DNA of 64,000 bases from Burkholderiales bacterium 70-64. Its GTDB lineage: Bacteria > Pseudomonadota > Gammaproteobacteria > Burkholderiales > Burkholderiaceae_E. Positions 42,390 through 52,684 of this stretch are shown in pieces. Location: contig MKUQ01000036.1 in the NCBI GenBank assembly GCA_001898645.1, positions 1 through 64,000 of the forward strand. The letters run 5' to 3'. Under the pieces are notes generated by a model. It was not told the DNA's origin. It saw only the letters and a list, made by a program, of their open reading frames with translations, and ran no database searches. A program made the position numbers and the translations under genes. Within the stretch, counting starts at the first letter, position 1; each line of letters opens with the position of its first letter.

Positions 42390-43757
42390 TTGAAGCTCCT
42401 GCTACGCAGTCTCGCCGTCATCGCGCTGATCGCCCTCGTCGGGATCGGCCTCGATACGTTCGTCTCCGAGCATGGTGCCGTCTGGTGGCTGGGCATTGCA
42501 TTCGTCGCCGCGGCCATCATGCAGACCGTCTACCTGGTGCGCCTGTACCACTGGTCGTCGCTGCCGCGCAACCGCGCCCTGCCCGCCGGCATCGGCCCGT
42601 GGCGGCCCATCATCGCGCGGCTGGCGCGCTTCGTGCGCCAGGAGACCGACGCGCGCACCGAGCTGGTTTCCGAGCTGGAGCGCATCCACGCCGCGGTCGA
42701 CCGGCTTCCCGACGGCCTGGTGGTGCTCGACCGCTACGACCACGTCCTGTGGGCCAACGACGCGGCCGAGGCCCTGCACGGCATCTTCGGCACGCGCCGG
42801 CCGATCCATCACTTCATCCGCCAGCCGGAATTCGCGCGCTTCATCCAGGCCAACGAGCCCGACAGCACCCTGCGCATCCAGCTGCCCGCCTACCCGGGGC
42901 ACACTTACGAGCTGCGGCTGCCGCGCACGCCGGGCGACCAGAAGCTGCTGATCACGCGCGACATCACCGACCAGGCCAAGCTCGACGCCATGCGCAGCGA
43001 CTTCGTGGCCAACGTCTCGCACGAGATCCGCACGCCGATCACGGTCATCGCCGGCTTCGCGGAGACGCTGCTCACGCTCGAAATCGACGAAGCGGCGCGG
43101 CGCGAGTACCTCGGCTCAATCCTGAAGCAGAGCCAGACCATGCAGCGGCTGGTCGAAGACCTGCTGATGCTGTCCTCGCTGGAGAGCGACGGCAGCACGC
43201 TCGAAGACGAGCCGCTCGAGGTGCAGCCGCTGCTCGAGTCGCTGCTCGAGGAGGCGCGCCTGCTCTCGCAGGGACGCCACCACTTCGCCCTGCGCCTGGA
43301 AGGTCCGCGCCGCATCGTGGCCGCGCCCGGCGAGCTGGAAAGCGCGGTGCGCAACCTGCTGACCAATGCGATCCGCTATACGCCCGAGGGCGGGCGCATC
43401 GGCATCGAGTGGCGGGTGCAGGACAGCGAAGGACGCATCACCGTGCGCGACACCGGCATCGGTATCGCTGCCGAGCACATCCCGCGCCTCACCGAACGCT
43501 TCTACCGGGTCGACCGGGGCCGCTCGCGCGCCAACGGCGGCACCGGGCTGGGGCTGGCGATCATCAAGCGCATCATGCATCGCCACCAGGGGCGCCTCCA
43601 GTTCGAGACCGCGCCGGGCAAGGGCAGCGCCTTCACGCTGTGCCTGCCCGCCGCCCGCCTGGTGCCCGATCCCGTCCCGGTCCCGGTCCCGGCTCCGGCC
43701 CCTGCGGGCACTGCGCAGGCCGGCACGGATCCGGCGAGCACCGCCCAGAGGGCTTGA
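42390..43757 (+). CDS. phoR: Phosphate regulon sensor kinase PhoR
   Basis: A 455-aa membrane histidine kinase: two N-terminal helices (about 4-22 and 31-50), a cytoplasmic PAS domain (about 98-195, DRLPDGLVVLDRYDHVLWAN), HisKA with H211 in SHEIRTPITV, and HATPase_c with NLLTNAIRYTPEGG, RDTGIGIAAEHIPRL and GGTGLGLAIIKRIM. The end is a Pro/Val/Ala-rich tail. The start is a TTG, 12 bp after the phoB stop. It phosphorylates PhoB when PstSCAB-PhoU signals low phosphate. It converges on phoU with only 7 bp between. Confidence 0.94.
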   Translation: MKLLLRSLAVIALIALVGIGLDTFVSEHGAVWWLGIAFVAAAIMQTVYLVRLYHWSSLPRNRALPAGIGPWRPIIARLARFVRQETDARTELVSELERIHAAVDRLPDGLVVLDRYDHVLWANDAAEALHGIFGTRRPIHHFIRQPEFARFIQANEPDSTLRIQLPAYPGHTYELRLPRTPGDQKLLITRDITDQAKLDAMRSDFVANVSHEIRTPITVIAGFAETLLTLEIDEAARREYLGSILKQSQTMQRLVEDLLMLSSLESDGSTLEDEPLEVQPLLESLLEEARLLSQGRHHFALRLEGPRRIVAAPGELESAVRNLLTNAIRYTPEGGRIGIEWRVQDSEGRITVRDTGIGIAAEHIPRLTERFYRVDRGRSRANGGTGLGLAIIKRIMHRHQGRLQFETAPGKGSAFTLCLPAARLVPDPVPVPVPAPAPAGTAQAGTDPASTAQRA

Positions 43758-43764
43758 CACGGCG

Positions 43765-44454
43765 TCAGGCGCCCGGGCCGCCGCCCGCGTGGCGCAGGTC
43801 TATCCCCTCGACCATGTTGACCACGTACTCGGCGATGTTCTTCGCGTGATCGCCGACGCGCTCGATCGACTGCACGATGAAGATCAGCGCCAGTCCGGGC
43901 GACACGGCCTGCGGCCCGGCCGACATCCTCGCCATGAGCTCGGCGACCAGCTCGTCGCGCAGTGCATCGACCTCGTCGTCGCGATCGTCGAGCAGCGCGG
44001 CGACCCGGGTATCGTGGCGCACGAAGGCATCGATCGCTGCATCGAGCATGCCGCACACCAGCGCCGACATGCGCTCGATGCGATCCATGGCGATCGGCGG
44101 GCCGGCCGGCTGCAGCGCGCGGCTCTTGAGGGCGATCTTCTTGGCCTCGTCGCCGATGCGCTCGAGATCGTTGATCGTGTGGATCACCGCGATGATCTCG
44201 CGCAGGTCGATCGCGATCGGCTGGCGCCGGGCGATGGTCTGGTTGCAGCGCAGGTCCGACTCGACGTGCAGTTGGTTGACCTTCTGCTCGTCGGCGAGCA
44301 CCTGCGCCGCCAGGCCCGGGGCGCGCAGGCGCACGGCGTCGACCGCACGCACGAACTGCCGCTCGACCAGGGCGCCCATCATGGTCACGGCGCTGCGCAG
44401 CGCGTCGATGTCGGTGTCGAACTGGCGGTGGGTGTATTCCTGGCTCATCTGCAC
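43765..44454 (-). CDS. phoU: Phosphate signalling protein PhoU
   Basis: A 229-aa cytoplasmic helical protein with two PhoU repeats: DLREIIAVIHTINDLERIGDEA in the first half (seen in two pieces) and LIFIVQSIERVGDHAKNIAEY in the second, each with the metal-cluster E/DxxxD pattern. It links the transporter to PhoR and keeps PhoB inactive when phosphate is ample. It is last in the pst operon, 4 bp after pstB. Confidence 0.95.
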   Translation of the reverse strand: MQMSQEYTHRQFDTDIDALRSAVTMMGALVERQFVRAVDAVRLRAPGLAAQVLADEQKVNQLHVESDLRCNQTIARRQPIAIDLREIIAVIHTINDLERIGDEAKKIALKSRALQPAGPPIAMDRIERMSALVCGMLDAAIDAFVRHDTRVAALLDDRDDEVDALRDELVAELMARMSAGPQAVSPGLALIFIVQSIERVGDHAKNIAEYVVNMVEGIDLRHAGGGPGA

Positions 44455-44458
44455 GCCC

Positions 44459-45238
44459 TCAGCCGAAGCGGCCGGTGATGTAGTCCTCCGTCGCCTTCTT
44501 GCGCGGCTTGATGAAGATCTCGTCGGTGCTGCCGGACTCGATCAGCTCGCCGAGGTACATGTAGGCGGTGTAGTCGGAGATGCGCGCCGCCTGCTGCATG
44601 TTGTGGGTGACGATGGCGATCGTGTACTCGCTCTTCAGCTCGTTGACCAGCTCCTCGATCTTCGCCGTCGAGATCGGGTCCAGCGCGCTGGTCGGCTCGT
44701 CGAGCAGGAGCACCTCGGGCTTGACGGCCACCATGCGCGCGATGCACAGCCGCTGCTGCTGGCCGCCCGACAGGCTCAGGCCGCTCCTGTCGAGCTTGTC
44801 CCCGACCTCCTCCCACAGCGCGGCCTTGCGCAGCGCCCACTCGACGCGCTCGCGCATGGCCGCCGCCGACAGCCGCTCGTACAGGCGCACGCCGAACGCG
44901 ATGTTCTCGAAGATCGTCATCGGGAACGGGGTGGGCTTCTGGAACACCATGCCGACCCTGGCGCGCAGCAGGTTCACGTCCACCGACGCGTCGAGGATGT
45001 TGCGGTCGTTGATCAGGATCCGGCCCTCGGCGCGCTGGTTCGGATAGAGGTCGAACATGCGATTGAAGGTGCGCAGCAGGGTCGACTTGCCGCATCCGGA
45101 CGGGCCGATGAACGCCGTGACGCGGTTGCGCGCGATGTCGAGCGACACGTCCCTCAGGCCCTGGAAGCGGCCGTAGAAGAACGACAGGTTCTCGACCCGG
45201 ATGGCCGGGGCGGGGGCGGTCTGCGCGGCGGTGCTCAT
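44459..45238 (-). CDS. pstB: Phosphate ABC transporter ATP-binding protein PstB
   Basis: A 259-aa ABC ATPase: Walker [13 protein letters not shown], signature [14 protein letters not shown], Walker [14 protein letters not shown], the H-loop in [12 protein letters not shown] and the PstB-specific [19 protein letters not shown] split over the Q-loop region. Ends YITGRFG as in the family. It energises phosphate import through PstA/PstC. Confidence 0.96.
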   Translation of the reverse strand: MSTAAQTAPAPAIRVENLSFFYGRFQGLRDVSLDIARNRVTAFIGPSGCGKSTLLRTFNRMFDLYPNQRAEGRILINDRNILDASVDVNLLRARVGMVFQKPTPFPMTIFENIAFGVRLYERLSAAAMRERVEWALRKAALWEEVGDKLDRSGLSLSGGQQQRLCIARMVAVKPEVLLLDEPTSALDPISTAKIEELVNELKSEYTIAIVTHNMQQAARISDYTAYMYLGELIESGSTDEIFIKPRKKATEDYITGRFG

Positions 45239-45257
45239 GCGGGCCTTGCGGGCGGGT

Positions 45258-46106
45258 TCACGCGCGCACCCGGTCGCGGAACAGGGTGCGCGCCACGATG
45301 TTGATGCCCAGCACGACCAGCGCGATCAGCGCTGCGCCGCCCCAGGCGAGCCGTTGCCAGTTCTCGTAGGGGCTCATGGCGAAGTTGTAGATCACCACCG
45401 GCAGGTTGGCCATCGGCCGGCTCATGTCGAGGCTGAAGAACTGGTTGTTGAGCGCGGTGAACAGCAGCGGCGCGGTCTCCCCGGTGATGCGCGCCACCGC
45501 CAGCAGCACGCCGGTGACGACGCCGCCGCGCACCGCGCGCAGCGCCACCGCCACGCTGACCTTCCAGCGCGGCGCGCCGAGCGCGAATGCCGCCTCGCGC
45601 AGGCTGCCCGGCACCAGCGCCAGCATGTTCTCGGTGGTGCGCACGACCACCGGCAGCGCGATCAGGCTCAGCGCGAGCGTGCCGGCCCAGCCCGAGAAGT
45701 GCTGCACCGTGGCCACCGCGATCGCATAGACGAACAGGCCGACCACGATCGACGGCGCCGAGAGCATGATGTCGGTGACGAAGCGCGTGGCCGCCGCGAA
45801 CTTCGAGCGGGCGCCGAATTCCGCCAGGTACATGCCGGCGAGGATGCCGATCGGCGTCGAGACCAGGGTCGCGGCCGTGACCATCATCAGGCTGCCGGCG
45901 ATGGCGTTGGACAGGCCGCCGCCCTCGGTGCCGGGCGCCGGCGTGGCACGCAGGAAGAGGTCCGGGCCGAACGAGGACAGGCCGTTCCACAGCAGCGTGG
46001 CGAGGATCCAGGCCAGCGCGGCCAGGCCGAGCGCCATCGAGGCCGCGGACACCGCCAGCCCGAGGCCGTTGGCGACCTTGCGGCGACGATGCAGGCGCGC
46101 GTCCAT
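45258..46106 (-). CDS. pstA: Phosphate ABC transporter permease PstA
   Basis: A 282-aa inner-membrane permease with six predicted helices. The EAA-type loop lies in [19 protein letters not shown], and the family motif AGMYLAEFG follows TPIGIL. The start [14 protein letters not shown] precedes the first helix. It lies 19 bp before pstB and 10 bp after pstC on the same strand. Confidence 0.94.
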   Translation of the reverse strand: MDARLHRRRKVANGLGLAVSAASMALGLAALAWILATLLWNGLSSFGPDLFLRATPAPGTEGGGLSNAIAGSLMMVTAATLVSTPIGILAGMYLAEFGARSKFAAATRFVTDIMLSAPSIVVGLFVYAIAVATVQHFSGWAGTLALSLIALPVVVRTTENMLALVPGSLREAAFALGAPRWKVSVAVALRAVRGGVVTGVLLAVARITGETAPLLFTALNNQFFSLDMSRPMANLPVVIYNFAMSPYENWQRLAWGGAALIALVVLGINIVARTLFRDRVRA

Positions 46107-46116
46107 GCCGGTGCGC

Positions 46117-47157
46117 TCAGCTGCCGGCGCGCGCCAGGCTGCGCTGCGTCAGCCACTTGGTGGCGCCCAGCACGACGAAGGTGATCACGAACAGCAGCAG
46201 CCCGATCGCGAACAGCGACGGAATGTGCAGCGCCGGATCGGCCTCCGCGAACTCGTTGGCCAGCGTCGAGGCGATCGAGTTGCCCGGCGCGAACAGGCTC
46301 GCGGCCAGCCGGTTGGCGTTGCCGATCACGAAGGTGACCGCCATGGTCTCGCCGAGCGCGCGGCCGAGGCCGAGCATGATGCCGCCGATCACGCCGGCGC
46401 GCGCATGGGGCAGCACCACCCTGCACACCACCTCCCAGGTGGTGCACCCGAGCCCGTAGGCGGACTCCTTGAGCACCGCGGGCACCGTCTCGAACACGTC
46501 GCGCATCACCGAGGCGATGAACGGGATCACCATCAGGGCCAGCACCACGCCGGCGGTGAACACGCCGATCCCCAGCGGCGGACCGGCGAACAGCGGCAGG
46601 CCGGTGCCGACCAGCAGCGGCTGCAGGGTGTCCTGCAGCAACGGGGCGAGGATGAACAGGCCCCAGAAGCCGTAGATGATCGAGGGGATGCCGGCGAGCA
46701 GCTCGATCGCCGTGCCGAGCGGACGGCGCAGCCAGGCCGGGCACATCTCGGTGAGGAAGACCGCGATCCCGAAACTGACCGGCACGCCGACGAGCAGGGC
46801 GATGGCCGAGGTGACGAGCGTTCCGTAGACCGGGATCACCGCACCGTACACGTCGTCGGCCGGACTCCAGGTGGTGCCGCGGAAGAACGCGAAGCCGAAG
46901 GTACGCAGCGCCGGCCAGGCCTCGACGGCCAGCGCCACGAGGATGCCGGTCAGCCCGACCAGCACCAGCGCGGCGAAGGCACGGGTCACCCACAGGAAGG
47001 CCCGGTCCTGCACGGCGAAGCCTCGCACCCGCCGGGCGAGCGCCCGCTGCGAGCGCGAAGCGCCGGCCGGCGCATCGGCGACGATCTGCGCGCCCGGCAC
47101 GGCCCCGGTCGATGCATCCATCGCCGGCTTCATTCCGGCAGCGGCGGCCGGCACCAC
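46117..47157 (-). CDS. pstC: Phosphate ABC transporter permease PstC
   Basis: A 346-aa permease. A hydrophilic N-terminal extension (about 1-50) precedes six helices; marks are GTTWSPADDVYGAVIPVYGTL in two overlapping pieces, GIPSIIYGFWGLFIL and the EAA-type loop VLKESAYGLGCTTWEVVCRV. PstC usually has the longer N-terminal part, as here. It follows pstS by 18 bp. Confidence 0.94.
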   Translation of the reverse strand: MVPAAAAGMKPAMDASTGAVPGAQIVADAPAGASRSQRALARRVRGFAVQDRAFLWVTRAFAALVLVGLTGILVALAVEAWPALRTFGFAFFRGTTWSPADDVYGAVIPVYGTLVTSAIALLVGVPVSFGIAVFLTEMCPAWLRRPLGTAIELLAGIPSIIYGFWGLFILAPLLQDTLQPLLVGTGLPLFAGPPLGIGVFTAGVVLALMVIPFIASVMRDVFETVPAVLKESAYGLGCTTWEVVCRVVLPHARAGVIGGIMLGLGRALGETMAVTFVIGNANRLAASLFAPGNSIASTLANEFAEADPALHIPSLFAIGLLLFVITFVVLGATKWLTQRSLARAGS

Positions 47158-47175
47158 GCGCTCACTGGGCGAGCC

Positions 47176-48216
47176 TCATTGGGCAGGCGTGAGGACGGCC
47201 TTGCCCGCGGGATCGCGGATCTCGCGCCACGATGCCTCGACCTGCTTGACGACACTCGCCGGCAGCGGCACGTAGTCGAGCTCGGCCGCCAGCTTCTGGC
47301 CGCTGCTCAACGCCCAGCGGAAGAACTTCAGGACTTCCAGCGATCGCTCCGGCCGCTCGGCGACCCTGTGCATCAGGATGTAGGTGGCCGAAGTCATCGG
47401 CCAGGCCTGCTCGCCGGGTTGGTCGTTCAGGTCGACGCCGAAGCCGGGCGCGGACGTCCAGTCGGCGTGTGCGGCCGCGGCAGCGAAGGTCGCGTCGCCC
47501 GGCTGCACCGCCTTGCCGGCGCGGTTCACCATGGCCGCATGCGACATCCGGTTCTGCCTGGCGTAGGCGTACTCGACGTAGCCGATCGCGCCGTCGATCT
47601 TGGTGACGTTGGCCGCCACGCCGGCATTGCCCTTGCCGCCGACGCCCGACTTCCAGTTCACCGTCTTGCCGGCGCCGATCTCCGCCTTGAATGCCGGCGA
47701 CACCTGCGCCAGGTAGCCGGTGAAGGCGGCCGTGGTGCCCGAGGAGTCGGAGCGGTAGACCAGCGTGATGGCGGAGTCGGGGAGCTTCACGCCCGGGTTG
47801 AGCGCGGCGATCTTCGCGTCGTTCCAGCGGGTGATCGCGCCGCGGTAGACACCGGCGAGCGCCTCGCCGGTCAGCACCAGCCGGCCCGGCTGCACGCCCG
47901 GCAGGTTCACCACCGCCACGATGCCGCCGATGACCGCCGGGAACTGCACCAGCCCGTTCTTCTCGAGCTCGGGCCCCTTCATCGGGTCGTCCGAGGCGCC
48001 GAAGTCGACGGTGCGCGCGGTGATCTGCTTGATGCCGCCGCCCGAGCCGATCGCCTGGTAGTTCACGCTGTGCCCGGTGGCCGCCTTGTAGGCTTCGGCC
48101 CACTTGGCATAGACCGGCGCGGGAAAGGTCGCCCCGGCGCCGGTGATGTCGGCCGCCTGCGCCGATGCCAGCCCGCAGGCCAGCGCGCCGCAGGCCAGGA
48201 AGCGTTGGATCTTCAT
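47176..48216 (-). CDS. pstS: Phosphate-binding periplasmic protein PstS
   Basis: A 346-aa binding protein with a signal peptide (about 1-22, ending ASAQA). Seen: ITGAGATFPAPVYAKWAEAY at the mature start, the phosphate-binding loop AIGSGGGIKQI, FGASDDPMKG, VYRSDSSGTTAAFTGYL and the KVSP-like region. It captures phosphate for PstCAB. It is first in the operon and is preceded by a Pho box and a 7-base-pair hairpin in the leader (48232-48251). Confidence 0.96.
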   Translation of the reverse strand: MKIQRFLACGALACGLASAQAADITGAGATFPAPVYAKWAEAYKAATGHSVNYQAIGSGGGIKQITARTVDFGASDDPMKGPELEKNGLVQFPAVIGGIVAVVNLPGVQPGRLVLTGEALAGVYRGAITRWNDAKIAALNPGVKLPDSAITLVYRSDSSGTTAAFTGYLAQVSPAFKAEIGAGKTVNWKSGVGGKGNAGVAANVTKIDGAIGYVEYAYARQNRMSHAAMVNRAGKAVQPGDATFAAAAAHADWTSAPGFGVDLNDQPGEQAWPMTSATYILMHRVAERPERSLEVLKFFRWALSSGQKLAAELDYVPLPASVVKQVEASWREIRDPAGKAVLTPAQ

Positions 48217-48267
48217 TGCCGTATTCCCTGTGTGCTCGATGAGACGAGCACAAGGTAAACCGGCCCG

Positions 48268-48285
48268 ATGACGGTTTCGTGACAG
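48268..48285 (-). promoter_or_regulatory. Pho box of pstS
   Basis: On the minus strand CTGTCAC-GAAA-CCGTCAT matches the PhoB consensus of two heptamers 11 bases apart. A weak -10 (TTTACC) follows after about 8 bases. This is the control site of the whole pstSCAB-phoU operon. Confidence 0.85.
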
Positions 48286-48302
48286 CGGCCCCGCGGGGCC
48301 GC
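48285..48302. terminator. GC-rich palindrome after the acyl-CoA dehydrogenase genes
   Basis: An 18-base perfect palindrome GCGGCCCC-GCGGGGCCGC at the end of the acyl-CoA dehydrogenase transcript touches the Pho box of pstS. It may stop transcription from upstream before the pst operon. There is no T-run. Confidence 0.4.
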
Positions 48303-48322
48303 CGCCGGCGTTCAGGGTCCGC

Positions 48323-49495
48323 TCACCCTGCGGTTCTCCCCGCGCCAGAGTCTGCCGCCGCGAAGCGCTCCAGGTGATGTTCTGCGTCGCCGAACTGCTG
48401 CGCGATCATGGCCAGGCGCTTGAACGTGTGCGAGACCTTCATCTCCTGCGTCATGCCCATGCCGCCGTGCAGCTGGATGGCCTCCTGGCCGACGTGGCGG
48501 GCCGCATCGGCCACCTTCACCTTGGCGGCCGACACGACGCGGCGGCGCTCGGCCGCGTCGATCTCGCCGCGCGCGGCGGCATCGACCCTGGCGCAGGCCA
48601 GGTAGGTGATCGAGCGCGCCTGCTCGGCGCTGATGGTCATGTCGACCGTGCGGTGCTGCAGCGCCTGGAACGAGCCGATCGGCACGCCGAACTGGCGGCG
48701 CGTCTTGAGGTATTCGAGCGTCGCCTCGTTGGCGTAGCGCATCGCGCCGACGGCCTCGGCGCACAGCAGCACGATGGCGAAGTCGACCGCCTCCTCGATG
48801 GCGGGCAGCGCCCCGCCCGCTTCGCCCAGCAGCGCACCGGCGGGCAGCTTCACGTCCTTCAGCACCAGGTCGGCCGCGCGCAGGTTGTCGACGGTCCGGT
48901 ACGTCCTCATCGCCAGGCCGGGTGCCTGCGCGTCGACGACGAACAGGCCGATGCCGGCCTCGTCGGCCGGCACGCCGGCGGTGCGTGCCGACACCACCAG
49001 CCGGTCGGCCATCGGCGCGTGCAGCACCGCCACCTTCTCGCCGTTCAGCACCCAGCCCTCGCCCGCCTTGCCGGCCCGCGTCTCGACCCGGGACAGCGTG
49101 TAGCGCGCGCCGCGCTCGCCGTGCGCGAAGGCGAGCTTCAGCGTGCCGTCGATGATGGCCGGCAGCAGCGCGGCGCGCTGCGCGGCGCTGCCGCAGCACG
49201 CCACCAGCCGCCCGGCCGGGGCCAGCGTCGACAGGAACGGCTCGACCACCAGCCCGGCGCCGATCGCCTCCATGGTGCCGATCAGGTCGACCGCGCCGCC
49301 GCCGTAGCCGCCGTCGTCCTGCGCGAACGGCAGCGACAGCAGGCCCAGCCCGGCCAGCTCGCGCCAGGCCTCGTCGCTGTGCCCGGCGTGCGAGGCGACG
49401 ATACGCTGGCGCGACTCGAAATCGTAGCGTTTCTCCACCAGCCGAGCGACGCTGTCGGCGAGCAGCTGCTGTTCCTCGGTGTACTGGAAGTCCAT
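48323..49495 (-). CDS. Acyl-CoA dehydrogenase, small-subunit type (PimD-like)
   Basis: A 390-aa FAD-dependent acyl-CoA dehydrogenase family protein: MDFQYTEEQQLLADSVARL, GLGLLSLPFAQDDGGYGGGAVD in two overlapping parts, an AFAHGERGARY segment where large subunits have the GYSEPGSGSD loop, and the C-terminal HVGQEAIQLHGGMGMTQEMK. It resembles the small subunit of pimeloyl-CoA dehydrogenase pairs, where one subunit carries the active base and the other is structural. It follows the second dehydrogenase gene by 17 bp; the two probably form a heteromer that oxidises a medium-chain or dicarboxylic acyl-CoA. Confidence 0.85.
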   Translation of the reverse strand: MDFQYTEEQQLLADSVARLVEKRYDFESRQRIVASHAGHSDEAWRELAGLGLLSLPFAQDDGGYGGGAVDLIGTMEAIGAGLVVEPFLSTLAPAGRLVACCGSAAQRAALLPAIIDGTLKLAFAHGERGARYTLSRVETRAGKAGEGWVLNGEKVAVLHAPMADRLVVSARTAGVPADEAGIGLFVVDAQAPGLAMRTYRTVDNLRAADLVLKDVKLPAGALLGEAGGALPAIEEAVDFAIVLLCAEAVGAMRYANEATLEYLKTRRQFGVPIGSFQALQHRTVDMTISAEQARSITYLACARVDAAARGEIDAAERRRVVSAAKVKVADAARHVGQEAIQLHGGMGMTQEMKVSHTFKRLAMIAQQFGDAEHHLERFAAADSGAGRTAG

Positions 49496-49512
49496 GGTGT
49501 CGCGCCTCGTAT

Positions 49513-50688
49513 TCAGAGCCCGAGGGCCGCCTTGGCGATGATGTTGCGCTGGATCTCGTTGGAGCCGGCGTAGATCGAGGTCTTGCGGAAGTTGAAGTAG
49601 CGCGGCGCGATCGACGCCGTGAAGCCGTCGAAGCCCTCGTAATCGATCGGCCTGAACGCCTGCGCCAGCGGCCCGGCCGCCTGCATCAGCAGCTCGGTGA
49701 TCGCCTGCTGGATCTCGGTGCCCTTGATCTTGAGCATCGACACCTCGGCGCCGATGCGGCCGGTGCGGCGCATCTCGTCGACGAAGCGCAGGTTGGTGAT
49801 CTCCAGCGCCATCAGCTCGATCTCCACGCGCGAGACCTTGTCGCGGAAACGCGGGTCGTCGAGCAGCGGCCGGCCGTCCTTCGGCGCGTGCGCCGCGTAC
49901 TCCTTGAGCTTGAGCAGCTCGCGCTTGGAGGCGCCGATGCGGCCGGTGTTCAGCCGCTCGTGGCCGAGCAGGTACTTGGCCACGGTCCAGCCCTTGCCCT
50001 CCTCGTGCACCCGGTTCTCGAGCGGCACCTTCACGTCGTCGAAGAACACCTCGTTGACCTCGTGGCCCTCGTCGAGCAGGATCAGCGGGCGCACGGTGAT
50101 GCCCGGCGTCTTCATGTCGATCAGCAGGAAGCTGATGCCTTCCTGCTTCTTCGAGGAGGCATCGGTGCGCACCAGGCAGAAGATCCAGTCGCCGTAGTGC
50201 CCGAGCGTGGTCCAGATCTTCTGGCCGTTGACCACGTAGTGATCACCGTGGCGCTCGGCGCGCGTCTTCAGCGAGGCGAGGTCGGAGCCCGAGCCCGGCT
50301 CGGAGTAGCCCTGGCACCAGAAATCGTCGCAGTGGTAGATGCGCGGCAGGAAGTGCCGCTTCTGCGCCTCGGTGCCGAACTCCAGCAGCACCGACGCGCA
50401 CATGGTCGGGCCGAAGGGCACGATGGGCGGGGCGCCGGCATACGCGTACTCTTCCTCGAAGATGTAGCGCTCGACCGGCGACCAGTCGGTGCCGCCCCAC
50501 TCCCTGGGCCACGACGGCGCGACCCAGCCCTTCTTCGCCAGGATCTTGTGCCAGCGGACCAGGTCGTCCTTGGCGAGATCGCGGTAGTTCAGGACCTTGT
50601 CGCGCAGGTCGGCGGGGATGCTGGCGTCGAGCCAGGCGCGCACCTCGTCGCGAAAGGCAAGCTCTTGGGCGGAATAGTTCAGGTCCAT
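49513..50688 (-). CDS. Acyl-CoA dehydrogenase, large-subunit type (PimC-like)
   Basis: A 391-aa acyl-CoA dehydrogenase: MDLNYSAQELAFRDEVRAWL, WVAPSWPREWGGTDWSPVE, the FAD-binding QGYSEPGSGSDLASLKTRA, the WTTLGHYGDWIFCLVRTD strand and the C-terminal KTSIYAGSNEIQRNIIAKA. Similar to PimC of pimeloyl-CoA degradation. Encoded just upstream of its partner and divergent from no gene; a 69-bp gap separates it from the antiporter gene on the same strand. Substrate unproved. Confidence 0.87.
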   Translation of the reverse strand: MDLNYSAQELAFRDEVRAWLDASIPADLRDKVLNYRDLAKDDLVRWHKILAKKGWVAPSWPREWGGTDWSPVERYIFEEEYAYAGAPPIVPFGPTMCASVLLEFGTEAQKRHFLPRIYHCDDFWCQGYSEPGSGSDLASLKTRAERHGDHYVVNGQKIWTTLGHYGDWIFCLVRTDASSKKQEGISFLLIDMKTPGITVRPLILLDEGHEVNEVFFDDVKVPLENRVHEEGKGWTVAKYLLGHERLNTGRIGASKRELLKLKEYAAHAPKDGRPLLDDPRFRDKVSRVEIELMALEITNLRFVDEMRRTGRIGAEVSMLKIKGTEIQQAITELLMQAAGPLAQAFRPIDYEGFDGFTASIAPRYFNFRKTSIYAGSNEIQRNIIAKAALGL

Positions 50689-50757
50689 GGGAGCTCCGGC
50701 GGGAACGGGCGCTGCGGGCCGTCGGCCTGCCGGACAATGATAGCGCGCACGCGCGGC

Positions 50758-52461
50758 TCATTTGCCCGCCGCTAGCTTCAGGCCCACCTTGACCACCCGC
50801 CCGTCGGCCACCTCGCGCGCGATCAGCAGCAGGCGCGAGGCCTGCACCGCATCGCCCTCGACGATGCGGCGCACGCGCCGGCGCATCGCCTCGTCCAGCG
50901 TCAGGCCGGCAAGCTCGGGCGGCAGCTCGCAGCCGTAGGCGGCGCACACATCGGCCATCGCCGCGCCGCCCTCGAGCACGAAGTCGCCGTAGAACCTGCG
51001 GCTGGCCGTGGCGTCGACCCGGCTGAACATGTCCGAGAGGCGGTCGACCTCGTCGTCGGACGCGATCAGCATCACCACGTCGCGGCGGCACAGGTTGCCG
51101 GCCGCGCCGGTCTCGAGCAGCTCGCCCGCGCGCAGCACGCCCAGCACCCGCGCGCCCGCGGGCAGGGTCATCAGGCGCAGGTCGACATCGAGCAGCGGCG
51201 AGCGCTCGCCGACGCCGAACTCGAGCACGACGAGCCGGTCGTCCGAGAGCGTGGGATGCACCCGCGGCTCGTCGCGCCGCGGCAGCCCGACGCCGAACAG
51301 CCGCGCCGCCAGCGGCACCGACGTCCCCTGCAGCAGCAGGGAGGCGAGCACGACCACGAAGGCGACGTTGAACAGCAGCAGCGCATCGGGCACGCCGGCC
51401 AGCAGCGGGAACATCGCCAGCACGATGGGCACCGCCCCACGCAGCCCCATCCACCCCATGAAGGCGATCTCGCGCGGCGCATAGCGAAACGGCAGCAGGC
51501 ACAGCCAGACCGCGAGCGGACGCGCCACGAGCATCAGCAACAGCGACACCAGCAGCGCCGGGACGGCCACGCGCGGAATCTGCTCGGGCGCCACCAGCAG
51601 GCCGAGCAGCAGGAACAGGCTCGACTGCGCGAGCCACGCCATGCCGTCCATCGCCTGCAGCAGGTTCTCCCCGGTGCGGCGCGAACGGTTGCCGACCACC
51701 AGCCCGATCAGATACACCGCCACGAAACCACTGCCGCCGAGCGCGTTGACGACCGTGAATCCGACCACGCTCCCGGAGCACAGCAGCAGCGCGCTGAGCC
51801 CTTCACCCACCGCGGCGCGCTTCATGATCCACGCCATCACGCGCCCGAAGAGCACGCCCAGGGCCAGCCCGATGCCGAACTGCATCCCCAGCTCGCGCAG
51901 CAGCGAGAGCCCGCGCAGCGATTGGGGCGCCATCAGGTACTGGATCAGCATCATGGTGAGGAAGATCGCCGTCGGATCGTTGGTCCCCGACTCGATCTCG
52001 AGCGTATTGGCCACCCGCTGGTTGAGCCGGGTGCCGCTGGTACGCAGCAGGCTGAACACCGCCGCCGCATCGGTCGAGCCCACGATGGCGCCCAGCAGCA
52101 GGCCGGCTGCCCATTGAAGGTGCAATACCCATGCCGCGAGCAGGCCCACCGGCACGGCGGTCAGGATCACCCCGAACGAGGCCAGCACCAGCGAGGGGCG
52201 CAGCGCGACGCGGAAGGTCGCCAGCCGGGTGCGCAGCCCGCCGTCGAGCAGGATCACCGCCAGCGCGAGGTTGCCGACGAAGAACGCCAGCCGGTAATCG
52301 GCGAAGGCGATGCCGCCGATGCCGTCCTTGCCCGCCAGCATGCCCACCACCAGGAACACCAGCAGGAAAGGAATGCCGAAGCGCGACGAAAACGCGCCCA
52401 GCAGGATGCCGGCGAACATGATCAGCGCGCCGACGAACAGGAGATGGTTGACGCCGTCCAT
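50758..52461 (-). CDS. K+/H+ antiporter, NhaP2/CvrA type
   Basis: A 567-aa CPA1-family cation:proton antiporter. About 12 helices span residues 5-390, with the conserved [12 protein letters not shown] ion-site region and [20 protein letters not shown] TrkA_C domain (about 400-480) and a CorC_HlyC-like domain (about 485-565) form the cytoplasmic regulatory part that separates NhaP2 from plain NhaP. It exports K+ at alkaline or high-K+ stress. The long upstream gap (52462-52684) holds no gene. Confidence 0.9.
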   Translation of the reverse strand: MDGVNHLLFVGALIMFAGILLGAFSSRFGIPFLLVFLVVGMLAGKDGIGGIAFADYRLAFFVGNLALAVILLDGGLRTRLATFRVALRPSLVLASFGVILTAVPVGLLAAWVLHLQWAAGLLLGAIVGSTDAAAVFSLLRTSGTRLNQRVANTLEIESGTNDPTAIFLTMMLIQYLMAPQSLRGLSLLRELGMQFGIGLALGVLFGRVMAWIMKRAAVGEGLSALLLCSGSVVGFTVVNALGGSGFVAVYLIGLVVGNRSRRTGENLLQAMDGMAWLAQSSLFLLLGLLVAPEQIPRVAVPALLVSLLLMLVARPLAVWLCLLPFRYAPREIAFMGWMGLRGAVPIVLAMFPLLAGVPDALLLFNVAFVVVLASLLLQGTSVPLAARLFGVGLPRRDEPRVHPTLSDDRLVVLEFGVGERSPLLDVDLRLMTLPAGARVLGVLRAGELLETGAAGNLCRRDVVMLIASDDEVDRLSDMFSRVDATASRRFYGDFVLEGGAAMADVCAAYGCELPPELAGLTLDEAMRRRVRRIVEGDAVQASRLLLIAREVADGRVVKVGLKLAAGK

Positions 52462-52684
52462 CGTCGGCCAAGTGTAGGGCCTGGCCGGCGATGCCGCCGC
52501 CCGGGCTGCCGGATCGGGCCCGGCGCCCGGCTGCGCCGCGGGTCGGCCGGGGATCGGCCGCGGGTCAGCGGCCGGTCGAGCATCGGACGGGCGACGGTAC
52601 GGCGTCCCCGGTCAACCGCCGCCGTCTCCGGCGCGTTCAGGGCGTGGAGCATTCGCTCCGCACCATTTAGGGACAAGGAACATC

